From: Gnetum montanum
Lineage: Eukaryota > Streptophyta > Gnetopsida > Gnetales > Gnetaceae
NCBI GenBank assembly: GCA_015680685.1
Contig: MNCI01030643.1
Coordinates: 568,952-632,951, forward strand
Direction: 5' to 3'
Length of the DNA: 64,000 bases
The position numbers were made by a program, and so were the translations under genes. Below the pieces are notes generated by a model that was not told the DNA's origin, did no database searches, and saw only the letters and a program-made list of their open reading frames with translations. Positions 48,545 through 62,420 of the stretch are shown in pieces. Numbering within the stretch: the stretch's first letter is position 1; every line of letters begins with the position of its first letter.

Positions 48545-49330
48545 CTTGTCAATCTAAAAATCTATTTTTGACATCTTGGAAAAGGTTGATAAATTATGGG
48601 ACTCTTTGGACAAAAAATTCCAAACTGCTCTAAAAATTGCAAAAGAATCAAGAGTGCATAGTAGTAATCATGATTGTAGAAGGCAAAGAGAAATTGAACG
48701 TGCTTACCAAAGTGGTAAGGGCAAAGATGCTACAATAGAAGAAGTTGTGGAGATAGAATTAGATGATGATGGTTGGTGTGACATATGCCAATATGAACAT
48801 CCTAAAGGATGTTACCCTATTGTGTCACACTTATAGGAGTCTGAGATGTACACGCTGAATCCTAGAGTGGCAAGAAGGTAAGCATGTAGAAAATTTCCTT
48901 CTCATCAAAGTAATCATAGGTAGTTCCACCAAAAATAAACCTGTTATCCAAGTGAAGCTCCACCACAACCATAGGAGTAGTACCAGCTATGGAAACATCC
49001 ACAATCATGGAAGATGCCACCACCAAGGCAGCAATACCTTTATAGATAGCTAGATCCATATGGATACTATGTTTAACAATCCATTTCTCCACATGACTCT
49101 TCTAATCACACCACCTTCCAACATAACTACTACCCTCTTGAGTATTACCAAACTCATTATCCATGTACTAGAGGGGAGTCCCCATATCCATATTATGCTT
49201 CTCATCTTTCTACATATATCCCTCCACCCTCAACCTAGTTATCACCCACTCTATTAATGCAAGGAGAAAATCTACCTCAATTGTAACAATGCAACACAAT
49301 AAGGGTTGTTAACTTACAGTCAGCTCCTCA
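48545..49330 (+). pseudogene. gag: Element D gag, C-terminal part after element C
   Basis: Resumes with VDKLWDSLDKKFQTALKIAK (open 48576-48836), then the knuckle CDICQYEHPKGCYPIVSHL near 48778-48834. A decayed Pro/Gln-rich linker follows. It aligns with element A 4000-4750. Confidence 0.85.
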
Positions 49331-49359
49331 ACTGAGTGGTTTAGAAAATAGATCAAGAA

Positions 49360-49985
49360 AAATACCTTTCTTCTAAACCAATAGCCCAACTAAATCCTCA
49401 TATACACTTATAGCTAGCAACCCAAATTCTCCATCTTCATTTGCATCTAATCCATTCAAGTTCCCTTCAAAACAAACACCTCCCAAAGTGTATGTCATCA
49501 TGTTAACACATGTAGTAATTGATTGGATTAAGGCTAGCCACCTTCATAGAAAACTATCTAATCCTGAAAGTCCCCTTATTTACCTTCAAATTGCTAGGAA
49601 TGAGCCTTGTAAGGCTCTTTTGGATTTAGCTTTTGGTGTTAATCTAATTTCCCATGAGATGTGTAAAGCTTGGAACTTACCTCTACTCAAGAATAGTAGC
49701 ATCCATCTTGAGTTGGTTGATCAGTCCATCACTATTCCCTTGGTATTGATGGAAAACATTGTTACCACTATTTATGAGTGTTCCTAACCCACTGATCTCC
49801 CAGTGATTCGAGTGGACAATTGTAAGGAAGACTTCCTAATCATCATGGGAAGGGCTTGGCTAAGCACTGTTGATGCGTGATTAGGGATCTAAGATCTTTC
49901 CCTCAAAATCTATAAAGAAAATGCATTTAAAAAGATCAAGAGGAAGAAAGTTCCATGCATCATGTATAGTGATACAAGGTGCAAC
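49360..49985 (+). pseudogene. Element D protease, broken
   Basis: Blocks: DWIKASHLHRKLS, ALLDLAFGVNLIS (the active-site D-S-G is degraded to D-L-A), LELVDQSITIPLVL, then after a stop IIMGRAWLSTVDA near 49837-49875. Catalytic loss is evident. Confidence 0.85.
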
Positions 49986-50469
49986 TATGTGTAGAAACTA
50001 TGGGTCATTAACATTGTATCTATCAAAGGATGCAATTAGTGTGCTAATATATCTAAAATTCAAAGGTGCTTATAGGCAACAACCACAAACTAGGAGGACA
50101 CCCAGTGGCTAACAACTAATCTTGAGAGCAACTCAACATTATGCATGGAACCTGTTGAGAGCCTAACATCCCTACATTGAAGGCATGGATGAACTAGAGC
50201 AAGTTCAACACCAACTCTTTTATGATGCAAATGATGATAATTATTGGAGAGAATTAGAAATCCCTAAAAATTCTAAAAAATATTTGTTAAAGTTGAAAAC
50301 TCAAATGATTGGCATGGAGTATGCATTTTTGAAAAATGACAAGCTAGTAATCAACAATGCCAATCTTACTCTTGAACAGACACAAATACTATTAAGGGTG
50401 ATCAACAAATGGCCAACATCCTTTGCTTGATCATATCCTAAACTCACAAGGATTGATCCTAGGATATGC

Positions 50470-51390
50470 TAGCATTGTATCTACACTAATCTAGCCATAA
50501 AGCCAAAGAGATAGCCATAGTGATGGTTGAACCCCAAATTAAAGTAGATTGTCAAAGAGGAAATTGAACAACTCCTCAAGGTAGGGTTTATCTATCCCAT
50601 TATGGATAGTGAGTGGGTTAGCCCACTCATGATTGTGCAAGGGTAGTAAGTGGTGGGTTTACATCAATTTCCAGCTATTAGATATGGTAGCATTCAAATA
50701 TCACTTTCCATTGCCATTTGTGAATCAAGTGTTAGACACTATTTCTAGGTATTGCTATTATAACTTTCTGGATGGTTATAGTGGCTATAACCAAAATCCA
50801 AATTGTGCCAAAATACTAGGCCAAAACCACATTCACAAGTCCTTGGGAAACTTTGCATATCAAAAGATGCCTCTTGGCCTATGCAATGCTCCTACAACAT
50901 TCCAATGCTGGGTCTTGAGCATTTTTTAGCAACAAATCAGTAGCAAGGTGGAAGTCTTCATGGATGACTTCTTCATCTATGGGACTACATTTGAGCAAGT
51001 CCTAGACCATCTTGAGCAAGTGTTCAAAAGATGTATGAAGACCAATATTCAACTCAGTTGGAAGAAGAGCCATCTGATGGTTTAGGATGGCATTATGTTA
51101 GGGCATAGAATCTCACAAGTAGGGATTGAGATCAACCTTGAAAAGATTAGGATCATCCAAGAAATTACCCATCAAATAGAAACTATAAAAGATGTCTAAT
51201 CATTCCTTGGACACTTACTACCAAATATTCATAAATAATTTCTCTAAGATTGCAAAACTATTGGTCAAGCTAACAAAGAAAGATACTCCATTTTTAAAAC
51301 CAAGGAATGTAAAAATGCATTCCAATAGCTAAAGGAGAAACTCATAGAAACTCCAATTCTACGAGCACTAGACTGGTCTAGACCATTTCA
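50470..51390 (+). pseudogene. pol: Element D reverse transcriptase, broken
   Basis: Blocks: VGFIYPIMDSEWVSPLMIV, FPLPFVNQVLDTISRY, FLDGYSGYNQ, MPLGLCNAPTTFQCWVLSIF and VEVFMDDFFIYG. The polymerase box (MDD near 50959) is intact here, unlike elements A and G. Stops and at least one frame change (near 50790) disable it. Confidence 0.9.
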
Positions 51391-51760
51391 TGTCATGACA
51401 AATGCATTAAATTATGCCTTGGGGCTATGCTTACATAGTTGGATGATTAAATACATCCTTATTACATCCACTATGTAAGCCAAAGCATTGTGGGTGCATA
51501 ACTAAACTATACCATCATAGAAAAAGAATTAATGGCAGTAATGTTTGAATTAGAGAGATTTAGGTACTATGTGCTTGGATACAAGGTTTTCATGCACATG
51601 GATGACAATGCAATTCACTTCCTAATGAATAAGCTAATGGTGAGTTATGTCATATGGTGGCTAGTGATCTTATAGGAATTCAATCTTACGATTGTAGATC
51701 AAAAGGGAACTGAGAATGTGGTCACTGATGACTTATCTCAATTGAGATTGGACAATAAAG
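51370..51760 (+). pseudogene. Element D RNase H, broken
   Basis: Blocks: RPFHVMTNALNYALG, YYIHYVSQSIVG, LNYTIIEKELMAVMFELERF and YVLGYKVFMHMDDNAI. Same order as element A; interrupted by stops. Confidence 0.82.
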
Positions 51761-51919
51761 AGGAGAAAAGTTCACTATTTGATCATTTTCCTGATGAACT
51801 CCTCTTTGCCAAGGCTATAACTAAACAATTGCCAATTGAGACTAAATGGTACGATGTCATTCTCATCTATCTTCTCACTCAAGAGATACCACAATAGCTA
51901 GACCATAGAAAGAAATGAT

Positions 51920-53195
51920 AGTTTTTTCACCAAGTGAAATTCTTCATGGAGATTAATAGGCATCTCTACAAGGTATGTGACAATGGCCAGGTTCATTGCT
52001 ATGTCCTTGATGCTGATCAACTATGTGTTATTCAAGATGCCCATGAGGATCCTTATGGGGGCCACTATGCTAGGACATGCACAATCATTAAGATCCTAAT
52101 GGCAAGATATTACTAGCCAACACTTTTCAGGGATGCTCACCAATTTGTTAGCTCTTGTGAACATTACCAATGTGATGGTGGAATGACCGCTTATATGGAG
52201 GATCCTTAGTAGTGGATCCAACCATTAGAACTCTTTGACATCTAGGGCATTGACTTCATGGGTTCCATCACATTCATGTAAAATGAAAAGGTGTACATCA
52301 TAGTTGTTGTTGACTATTATACAAAATGGATAGAAGTAGCAACCATCACCAACTATACATCTTCTATTGCTGCTTGGTCTATAAAAAAAATGTTGTAAAT
52401 AGGTTTGGTATGCCACATGCATTAATTTCTAATAATGAAACCCACTTTACAAGTACTACCTTTTAGAAGCTCATGCAGCACTTGGGGGTGAGCCTAGATG
52501 AACAACACCTTATCATCACCAAGCCAATGATCAGGCCGAGGCTACAAATAGAAAGATCACAAAGATCTTAACAAGAACAATTAGAAAATATAGGAGAGAT
52601 TGGAGCACAAAACTCAATGATGCCCTTTGGGCTCACCACTTCATTGGAAGCTCCCTATAGGCTACTCTCCCTATGAGCTAGTGTATAGAAAATTGCAACT
52701 CTTCCTATTCAATCGAATCTTTGTACACTTTCAACAACTTGTGACCTTAACCTTGACTTAAGTCTAGCACAAAAAGAAAGATTAATGAATCTCAACTAGC
52801 TAAACAAAAATTTGATTAGTGGCCATATCATCCAATGAGTTGCACAAGGCATTTAATAAAAAATGCCAAGACCTTAGACTTAGAAAAGTCAAATTTCAAC
52901 CATGAGATAAGGTCCTCTACTAGAACCCCACACATGTGCCACAATGAACTAAGTTTCAAACACTGTGGGAAAGCCCTTATATTATTTTCGAAACCTTTTC
53001 TTTTAGGACCATGTTGATCTATAAACCTAAGAGTCCAAACAAGAAACAACTGGTCAAGATGCAACAAATTAAACCTTTCCATGAGTATAAGGAAGCCAAT
53101 GGTTGCAACACCTCCTCAGATGGACAACTATGCTCGATTTTTTGGATCTCCTCCTTCCAACTTAGTCATGGGGGAGATGGCCATCCATGCTAATC
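51920..53195 (+). pseudogene. Element D integrase and C-terminal tail, broken
   Basis: Open stretch 51934-52116 (KFFMEINRHLYKVCDNG, GGHYARTCTIIKILMARYY), then ELFDI, IDFMGSITFM, VYIIVVVDYYTKWIEVA, a frame change, DQAEATNRKITKILTRTIRK (catalytic E retained) and GYSPYELVYRK. The tail lies at 52835-53190. Heavily frameshifted. Confidence 0.85.
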
Positions 53196-55228
53196 ATATA
53201 AATGGATCCTTAGATTTTTCCTATTTTTTGTTTAACATATTTTTGTTTTACACATTGTTGTTTTTGACATCCTCTTTGCTTTTCTACTTTTTACTATTTT
53301 ACATCATTTTTTTTATTTTACAACATTGCTAATATGTTTTTTTTTCTTGACTATTTTACAATATCTTGTATATTTTTCTTTATTTTTGTGTGATTTTCTT
53401 ATTATGTTCTAATAATACTATGCCTTATTGCCCACAAGATACAGTGCAATTTGCTTGATGTTAGCATGTTCTATCTAGTTATTTGAGTGTTACTGTTTGG
53501 ATTCTAGCTTTGAATTTGTTATTGATAACTAAGACATGGTTTCTTTTTCATGAAATAGGCAATGAGTTTAGATCATTGACCCATCCACAAACTCTATGAT
53601 GTTTTTGGTTCTAGAAGTATGAGGTACCTTTCCTTAATAAACCTTTAACAAACTTGTGACCTTGGTAGTTTTCGAACTTGGAAAAAATTCAAGGGCTTGA
53701 ACAAGGTGTGACTTCAAGGTGACTCAATACTCTTTGTACCTTCTACCATATTGAGTGTAAGTTTGTTTTTTATGGATCTATTAACATTCTGTGTTAACCA
53801 ATAACAAGAAGTTGAATAAGTCTTTACATTGTGTGGTTTTTATTCAAGAAAAATAATGGAAATTCAAAGCACACCTCATAGATATTATAAATGAGCTACA
53901 AGGACTGGTTATCGGACTAGAAAGACATGTTACTCATGCTTGAAGGTCTCCTCTAACTAAGGCCCTTTCTCACTTCATGCTTCTCTTTTCTTCTTAAATA
54001 AGGAATGGTGTTTGGTCTATGGGAGCACTCTTGTATCTCAAGGGTCTTAGAGTGACAATGTAAAGTCACTGAATGTGGTTAGTTTTGGTCCAGACTAAGG
54101 ATCAATTTTAGCAAGTCATTTAACCATACAATTCATGAGGGACTTCATGTGACCTTAATTGAGAACTCCATTCCACTTTCTCCTCTCATCCATCTATGCT
54201 TTCCATGCCTCACCTCACTATCATTGTTCATGTCCTTATTTGATGTCTTGATTTGATGTGTAAAAATTCTTAGGTAGTTTCTTCTAGATTTTGGTATTAA
54301 CTTTTTGTAACCATTAATCACCCATGTGGCCCATGGACTCCTTGGTTTGAGGATATGCAAGGTAAACAAAGGCTATGTGCCTTCTTTGGAGAGGACCCAT
54401 TTGCATACCTTTTGGTTGGAATAGTTAAGTTCTTTATCTTTAGGCATTCTTGCAATCAAATCCTTTTGCATGCCCCATTGATAAAATCTAATTATGTGCA
54501 TCTCCACAATGCTTTTTAGTGAAATACTCTTTTTTGTTGTTGTGAATTCTTTAACCCTCTTCAAGCATTTAATGATGAACTACTTATCCATTTCATCCCA
54601 CTTTTCATTCTTCCTACTACTAGAGGTATACTCTATGTCATGGGGGCCACTCAGGTTTTTTTTATGGCTAATTTTTCAAATTTTTTTAACTCCCACAAAG
54701 GTTTAACTTAGGACTAACACTAACATCATCAATCCATGAAGTTAAACCCTTTCAATGAACTCTAATAGCCACATAATTCAAATACGATTAAAAGAATTAA
54801 TCCAACATAATCACAACCTAGCCAAGTATAAGTACCAATGAGACAAGGTACCCAAAAGCTATAAATTACACATTGTACACTAATCCATGATTTTTTTGTG
54901 ATTGTAGAGGCAATATTATCTTCACCAAGGAATAAGCAACAACACCATGCCATGAGGCCCCTTCATGATCATTGAATCTTCTCTCTTGATCTTCAACTGC
55001 TAGAGGAGTTAGATGTTAGCTTTGGCCAAGGTGTTCAATTCTATTGTCATGAATATCCAATTTTGTAAAAGATTGTAAATTTGTACACTTGGGCACTTAG
55101 AATCTATCTGTTTCATCTAAGTTAGTTTGCATATTAGTTAATAATCCCATACCTTCTCAATATTTTGTAAGGAACTTGTTCCTACTTTTGTTCACATAAG
55201 GAAAAGTTTTCATTCAGTCATGGGGGTA
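53160..55228 (+). other. Element D 3' non-coding region
   Basis: TCATGGGGG at 53166-53174, a T-rich tract, CTTTGGAGAGGACCCA near 54383-54398, TCATGGGGG at 54638-54646, an acceptor-like GTGATTGTAG before AGGCAA (ATG lost) at 54907-54908, and the polypurine tract TCATGGGGGTA at 55218-55228. This is the reference for minus-strand element E2. Confidence 0.82.
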
Positions 55229-56020
55229 TGATGAAGTGTATTTTGTCTAGCTCCAATATCTTATATCTGATATCAAATGCCCAATATTAGAGATCAAAAA
55301 GCAATGTCAAATATCCAATATCGTGAAATGTGTGTTGGCCCATAAATATAACACTTGGATACACGGTTTGTAAGTCTTTTTGATCATAGTGTAGTAGAGC
55401 TCTCAAAGTTTTTCTTCACTAGAGTTAGAATATTTTACCAAGTGCCTACAGTAGGATCCATTGACTGTATAGATCTTTATTTGAGCATTATTGTACCTAA
55501 GCACGATAGTGTGTGCAACAATAAAGACAAGATTTCTGATTAACCTTGCAGCACTTTGACTCGATTAAATATCTTCTTCATCATTTAATGTTTTATTCAA
55601 TTTTCTTAAATTCTTTAAGTAATTAAGATATATTAAATAGTAATTAATTAAGCACAAAAGTACAACCACTTTGAGCATGTGCATGATGCTTGGTAATCCC
55701 AATAACGCTTAACATTTGGTAACCCAATAGTGTTATACATGTTTAGGATGTGTACAAAAAGCAGGACCAAATGCTCATGTCAGGATTAGTTAGACATTAG
55801 ATAGTTAGTTAGATTAAATTAGCAATTAAATTACTTCACTTTTTTCATCCTTCAATTTAAGCACCCAAAACATAAAACATAAAAATAATAAAAATCATAG
55901 GCATCAATTACACTTAACCATACCTTTGCATATCACAAGTGTAATTGTGAAGACAACAAATGACTATTAGGACAAGTTCACTTCCTAGAGGCTAATGTAC
56001 CAGAAGACAAAGGGTCCATA
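55229..56020 (+). repeat. Element D 3' LTR, 3' end missing
   Basis: Starts TGATGAAGTG after the polypurine tract; a TATAAATA-like CATAAATA lies at 55341-55348. It matches 37590-38424 until AAGGGTCCATAGAATTTGG, then is replaced by the duplicated segment. About 90 bp including the CATCA terminus are lost. Confidence 0.87.
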
Positions 56021-56029
56021 GAATTTGGA

Positions 56030-56758
56030 ATTCTTATATTTTTTGGAATTCTCATATATGTAATGTTTGTTGGAAAATTTTATATTATTAATATTACTTG
56101 GCATGTTATCTTTTCTTATAAATTATCTTTCATTGTCTTATGGTTATCTTCCTTGTAGTAGTATGAGATTATACTATAGAAGGGTGTAGATCCCATGACA
56201 TAGTTTTATGATCTATGAACATATAGCTTGTATTTAGCTATATACTTTTAGTTGTTATAGTTTGTGCTAGCTATGTACCTCTAGCATTTGTTAGCTATAG
56301 CATAGACATTAGTTTTTAGGCGTGTGTAAATACCTGAGACATTTCTAGTGGGAGAAAAGCAATCAAGTTTCTACCAACCCTATGGAATTTTTCTTTTTTC
56401 TTTTTTTTGGGTGGGGGGATGTTGGAATCCTAAATATATGAAACATAGGTACACCCCAAGATTTATAGAAGTTTATAACACAATGCTACCTAATAGAATT
56501 GAACATGTAATTTGAGGTTACCAGACCAAGATTCATACCACTAGGCTAACACCTCATTGTTAACCCTTTAGTATTTTGACAATATTTTATAAATATTTTA
56601 ATAATTATCTTTATTTTATTTTTAGAAGGCATGTGAGGCTAAGGAGTCTATATAAGCCTCTTCACTCTTCATCTCTTTTCCACCATCAGAGCCTTGATAA
56701 TATCTGGTAGAATGATAAAAAATGAAGACTACATCTTTGCCTTAGGTAATTCAACCTT
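56030..56758. repeat. Duplicated segment, right copy
   Basis: Second copy of 17203-17936 in the same orientation, including the minus-strand SINE. It starts exactly at the break of the element D 3' LTR. It continues beyond the left copy's end (TTCAACCTTTTGGTAAG), which gives the undisturbed sequence of the E1 insertion site. Confidence 0.85.
56421..56558 (-). mobile_element. tRNA-derived SINE, copy 5
   Basis: GTTGGAATCC tail, GGTACACCCCAAG, and the 5' end CTAGGCTAACACCTCATT on the minus strand. It occupies the same place as copy 4 within the duplication. Confidence 0.78.
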
Positions 56759-56759
56759 T

Positions 56760-58396
56760 TGGTAAGAAGAATTTAGATCTCATTGGCTTTTTTAAATTTC
56801 TACGTAGATCTAACACATTATGGAGTTGTTACCTCAATTAGGTTCTTCACGTAGCTAGAGCCTGGAAACCTATTTGTTGATCCATCAATGCTTGAGATTT
56901 CATTGATTGAGAGGTAGTGAAGATATGTTAAATTCCTCTTTGAAATTCCAACTAGCAATTTTTATGCATTTTGATTATTCATATGATTTCTATTTTTTTA
57001 TTGCACAATTGATTTTTTTGATTCATGATGGGTTAGGATCCTAGAGTTAATGGGATTCATACTCATCTGTGAACCTAATACAGTTTTGTTGCAATGCTTT
57101 ATATCTACTAATTTGATCTAAATGCTTTGTCTTGGATCTTTATTTTATCTTATCCTTTGAGGATTTTTGGTTTTGTCATGCAACCTTACCTTACCCTCCC
57201 GTTGCTAGATTTTGATGTCTATTTTGGATCTCTACCTTATTTTATTCTTGTAGGATGTTGATATTTTGAAATCAACATTCATTAATGTCTTGTGATCCAT
57301 CAATCTCATATATGTTAATTCCTATCTCCATTTGTTGATTTGTTTTTGTCTCCATGAATGTTGTTTTCTATTGTTCCTACCACATTTCCATATTTTGTGA
57401 AAATAACAATTCTAAATAATCAATCATGAGTTATGTTGAGCTTTGTTGTGATTCATGGTTAGGTTGTAGTCATAGACAACAAGTCATAGTCAAGACATTA
57501 TAAGTAATTTTTTTTAAAACCATGGATCATGATTAGATCATAGCCAAAAATAAATGTTAACCACGTGTCATGGCCTAGTTGTGATCTTGTTGTGATCAAT
57601 CAACATGAGTCTTGGTATGATAATGGTTAGTTCCCAAGTTAAAAACTTCTTTATAACTCAAGTCATGATCCAATTGTGATTGTGAGAATCTTACCTTGAA
57701 ATCCTATTATAATAACATTTGTGTCATCCTAAGTCAATGAAGAGGAATAGCTTAAGTGATTCTACTCATATGGTAAACTAGTAAATTTTGAAAATAAAGG
57801 ATTCTTACAAGATGAAAATTTATCTTCTTCAAAACCATGATGTGAATTATTACTTTTAAATTAAAAAATGATCTTGAAAAGAAGAGTGGTTTCTGAGAGT
57901 TGCATCCTTGAAAATTATTTCTAATGTTAAAGGATAGATAACATAATCAAATTTAAAAAAAAAATTATAATAGAAAAGTGAAGCTCATGAAGTTGTTGAA
58001 AGTTAAGTCATATTCAATTAATAATGCTTGTGATTTCTTCACAAGACCATGCAAAAATTGGAGGTCATTATTCACTATTTTTAGTAGTTTGATCTATTAT
58101 TAATTTTGCATTAATAATCATGAGCATTCTATTGTCTTCTAAAACATATTTTAAAGATTATCATAATGTTTTTAATGCAATTGATTCTAGAGTTCATGCT
58201 TTTAAAATTAAAATCGAACATCTTATTATGTTTGTAGACCAAAAAAGATTTATTGGATAGACAGTACATTTATCTCATAGAAAATAAAACTAGATTAAAC
58301 AAAGTGACTAAGCACTACCAAATGCAAAAAAAAAATCATACAAACTTTTTATTATAATGGTGTACTTTTTTCTAAGTTGTTTATTTAATGAATAAT
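56760..58396. other. AT-rich non-coding stretch
   Basis: No protein homology or LTR edge was seen. Near 57430-57680 a loosely repeated GTTGTGATC / CATGGTTAG / TAGTCAAG vocabulary is present, possibly an old satellite or element. Element G begins at 58397. Confidence 0.45.
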
Positions 58397-59226
58397 TGAT
58401 AAATAACAATTTGGTAGACTATGATATCAGATTTACGATATCGTACCTTTGACATTATAGCACTAGCTACGTTATTGTATATGTGATATCACGAGATCTG
58501 TGCTAGCCTATAAATATAGCACTTTGCTGCATAGATCCACTTAAGTTTTCATTCCATAGTAGTGTAACTCTTGCAGTTTTTTTTCATGAGTTAGTCTTTA
58601 GCACTTAGAAGTGTGAATGCCCATAGTGTAATGTGATGTAGTGTACGGAGTCTTTATTTGAGCATCTTATACTTGGGCACATGTGTGACCAGAAATAAAG
58701 ATTGAGCTATTTCATACCATTGCAACATTCTCCTAGTTTATTATTTTACTTAGAATAGTGTTTGCTATTTTCTTAGTTAATATTTATTTTTCCATGTACT
58801 TTACCATTACTGTTGTTAAGTGAAATGAGTACAACTAATCTTGAGCACTTAAGTGTAATTACTTGGTAATCCTAGTAGTACTTACATGAAGCTCAAGGTG
58901 TGTACAGAAGGTTAGGACTAGATACTCATCACCTTAGGATAGAATAGATTTGTTTATCATTTTAGTTAGACTTAGACCTAGAAAATATTTTTACTTTACC
59001 ATGATTACTAGGAGCCAAATGGCCAAACAACATCAAAATATTACATACCTCATTGTGAGTTAAACCATACATGTAGACTTCACTAGCTCCACGTGGCAAG
59101 ATAATTGTCACAAACTTAAACTAGTTACTAGCATAATCACATTGCCTCATCCATGGATTATGATTTGGTCATGTGTGAAATACTTGACTTGTATGGTTGG
59201 GTGTTGGATTGCTCCACCACTCATCA
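58397..59226 (+). repeat. Element G 5' LTR
   Basis: 830 bp from TGATAAATAAC to CCACTCATCA. ATGATATCAG, ACGATATCGT and TGATATCACG repeats lie at about 58430-58492 and TATAAATA at 58509-58516. The primer site TGGCACTATTGCCAAGGA is at 59228-59245, with four transitions from the element B site. Confidence 0.88.
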
Positions 59227-59371
59227 TTGGCACTATTGCCAAGGACTAGTCAATGTATGCTAAGTAATTAATTTTTCAAAGTTTTTTGTATTAAGAACTC
59301 AAAGTTGAAATCCATAATTTTCTAATAACTCTAAAAATAAGCATACTTAAACAAATGTCTTAAACCACAAC

Positions 59372-61310
59372 ATGGCTTCAAACAAGGATACATCATCACT
59401 TTCCAAAGAGACAAGAAGAGGCAATGACAAACTCAACAATGAAGAAGAATGGGGGATGCCAATGAAAACAAAAATCAGTTATGCTCACGCTAATCCTTAT
59501 AATCCAGATTTTACTTTCATCTTGCATTAGGACAAAAAAATGAGGTGGATAGAAATGCAAGGTAGCATAGTCCTACCTCTAGAATGTGCAGCACTTAGCA
59601 TGCTCCAAACTACCTTAAGGGGAATGACTTTGAACCAAATACATTAAGGGTACCATGTGACTCATCACATAACAAGACCTTATGAACCCACAAAGGAGCA
59701 AATGAGGAAAGATGCTACTATGGAAGTCAAACATGTACACAAAAAAGGATGTTGGTCAACACTTCTATTATTTTTGGAAGAACTTGATGCTAATGAATTC
59801 ATCATAGAACAACTCTACTAGAATCATGAAGAGCCTTCAAAAATACCTATCATCAAATTTAAGGAATCTGCCAAAGTTCAATTACATTCCACCCTAGCAG
59901 AGACACCTAAGAAGGGGGCTACTAACTCAAAGAATAAGAAAGACTCAAGGCCAAGAGTTTCTACTAGCTCCTACAAAGAAGAATTCTAGAGTCATGAAAG
60001 GAGAACAAGATAACACCATTCTCCTACTGCCTCATCCTCATCCTCATGATTACTAGTGACTCTAATAGGAGGAGGCTAAGGTACCAAGACCACAACAAGA
60101 AAGAGAGAAGGACTCATGATGACCATGACTATCACCCAAGATATTAAAATGAGGAAGATGAAGGTTATGAGCAAAGAAGATGAAAGGATTAAAGAGAGGA
60201 TCACGAATGGGATGAGCATAGAAGAAGGTACTACTACAACAGAGCACATGAACCTAATCACGATGATAAACCCTTAATGGTAACCAGAAGCAAGATTAAC
60301 ATTTAGGAAGCTATTTATATTCTAACCATGCATGTGAAGGATACTTGTACCAAACAATTCAATGAATAACATGTTAAGATTTGAATGTGGTTATAATGCT
60401 GATCCAAAACACCACCTCCAAGCTTTCCATGATGACTACATCCTACAGAACATTGAAAGTGACTGGCACAAGTTGAATTTGTTCCCAAGAATACTTGTGA
60501 AAGAGGTAGAAAGCTAGTACTGATCACTTGAACCTAAATCAATTAGAAGATGGAGCACCATGCTAGAGATCTTCTTGATAAGTATCAAACCTAGTCATGG
60601 GTGTCCAACTTAAGGAAACAAATCCAAGGATAAGAGCAAGGGACTCATGAAACCCTTAATGTAGTAATGGAAAGATACTATTCACTACTACATAGATGCC
60701 TAGGCCATGGATTCTCATAATGAGAGCAACTAAGACACATTATAGATGGGTTATAGAATAAGACCAAGAGACCCTTAGGGTTTATGCCCAAGGTAGATTA
60801 TTTGAGATGACTTCCCATTGAGTCTAGAGACTAATTGAGAAAGTGGTGAAGGAAGAAGGTGAGTTAAGAAAGAGCGAATTAGAAAAAGAGTATAACAAAG
60901 ACCCATCCATTAGGAAAAGAGATGCACAAGTTTGTAATACCCAAGAAGAGAAAACCTTGAAATAGACAATTCAAAATAAGACACTACCAATTTAGAAATC
61001 TGTAACTAATATTGCAACAAAGGTAGAGAAAATGTGGCACTCCATTAATGAAAAATTTGCAATAGCATTGAAAATTGTGGAGGAGAAAAAAAATCAAGCC
61101 TTTGAAAAAGTTAGGGATAAGAAAAAGAAGAAGGATTTTGAATGAAAGGGCAAAGTGTCTTCTATGGTAGAGTGTTCAAACACAAGCTCCACTAATGAGG
61201 AAAGATGTGTTATGTGTCAGTACGAACATCTCAAGGGAAGTTGTCTAGTCATGGAACATTTACAGGAAATGGGGGCATATGCACTTAGTCCAAAATTTGT
61301 TAGGAAATAA
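59372..61310 (+). pseudogene. gag: Element G gag, broken
   Basis: Starts MASNKDTSSLS; the block YAHANPYNPDFTFILH resembles the N-terminal motif of A and B. The capsid core FECGYNADPKHHLQAFHD lies near 60373-60430, with LEPKSIRRWSTMLEIF and EEGELRKSELEKEYNKDPS following, and the knuckle CVMCQYEHLKGSCLVMEHL near 61206-61262. Stops and frameshifts throughout. Confidence 0.85.
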
Positions 61311-61889
61311 ATGCCCATAAAGTTACCTTATCCTCAAGGTAACTACAAGCATAACTTCCAACCGACATACTATCCCAGTGGAGATTTGCCACAACCACAA
61401 GAGCAATATTACCAACAATGGCAACAACCCCAATCATGGGCCATGCTACCACCTCGCCAATAATATCCATATAGATAGCTAGATTCATATGGATATTTCG
61501 TACAATGTCCAATCTCTCCTAGTATTGCTACTATCCAAACTCCACGATGCTACTCCACTGAGTACCATAGACCAACACCACCAAGAACATATCTAAACCT
61601 ATACATGCATTCATCAACAACTAGTTCAAATCAACACTTGAACCCTTTACTACCAGTGCCACCTCCTATCATGCATGGGGAACTACCATCACAACCTTGG
61701 TAAAAGAGCATAACAAGGACAATGAGTATGTAAGAGGATGTGATTATATGTGAATCACAACCCAAGAAATGATTATTCTTCCAAACTAGCCTTGAAAGGA
61801 TTCAATGGATGGGAAACACATCTACTTCTGACCCATCTACAACCAATCCTTCTCAACACTACAAGCTTCTATTTTTGTCAAATTCAAAT

Positions 61890-62420
61890 GTCACAACTAT
61901 TATGCCTACTCAGACAATCACAGATTGGATCAAGGCAAGAGCCCTTCCACAAAAACAAACTGATCCAAGAAGCCTCTTATTTTACCTCTAGATAGCAAGG
62001 TAAAAACCATGCAAAGCTCTACTTGATTCTAGGTTAGGAGTGAACCTAATCTCACAAGACATGTACCAGGCCTAGAATCTACCACCACTAAAGAAAAGCA
62101 ATATTCAATTAGAGCTTGTAGACTAGTCAATCACAATTCCACTAAAATAAGTGAATGATGTGATTATAACCATCAATGGCTAGTCTTACCCTATAGATTT
62201 TCTAGACATTTATGTGGGGAAAAATAAGGAAGAATTTTCAATTATTATGGGAAGAGCTTGACTTAGCATTTTTGAGACTAAGCTTGGAATTTGTGACTTT
62301 TCCTTGGAGATTTCCAAAAAATTCGAAGCTGGCATCATACAAAGATGAATAGTTTCATGTATCACATACAGCGATAATGGGTGTAATTGCATGCAAAGAA
62401 TATGGGCTATTAGATAAGAT
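61890..62420 (+). pseudogene. Element G protease, broken
   Basis: TITDWIKARALPQKQTD, ALLDSRLGVNLISQDMYQA (D-S-R in place of D-S-G), LPPLKKSNIQLELV and FSIIMGRA are visible, separated by stops. Confidence 0.82.

Larger units (their letters stand above)
37590..56020 (+). mobile_element. Element D: gypsy LTR retrotransposon interrupted by element C
   Basis: 5' LTR (about 37590-38424), degenerate primer site, gag (38580-40027 resuming at 48545), protease, RT, RNase H and integrase to about 53190, a 2-kb 3' non-coding region, polypurine tract, and a 3' LTR from 55229 truncated at about 56020. The coding domains match element A in order and sequence but are more decayed. Removing element C restores continuous gag homology across 40027/48545. 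Confidence 0.9.
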
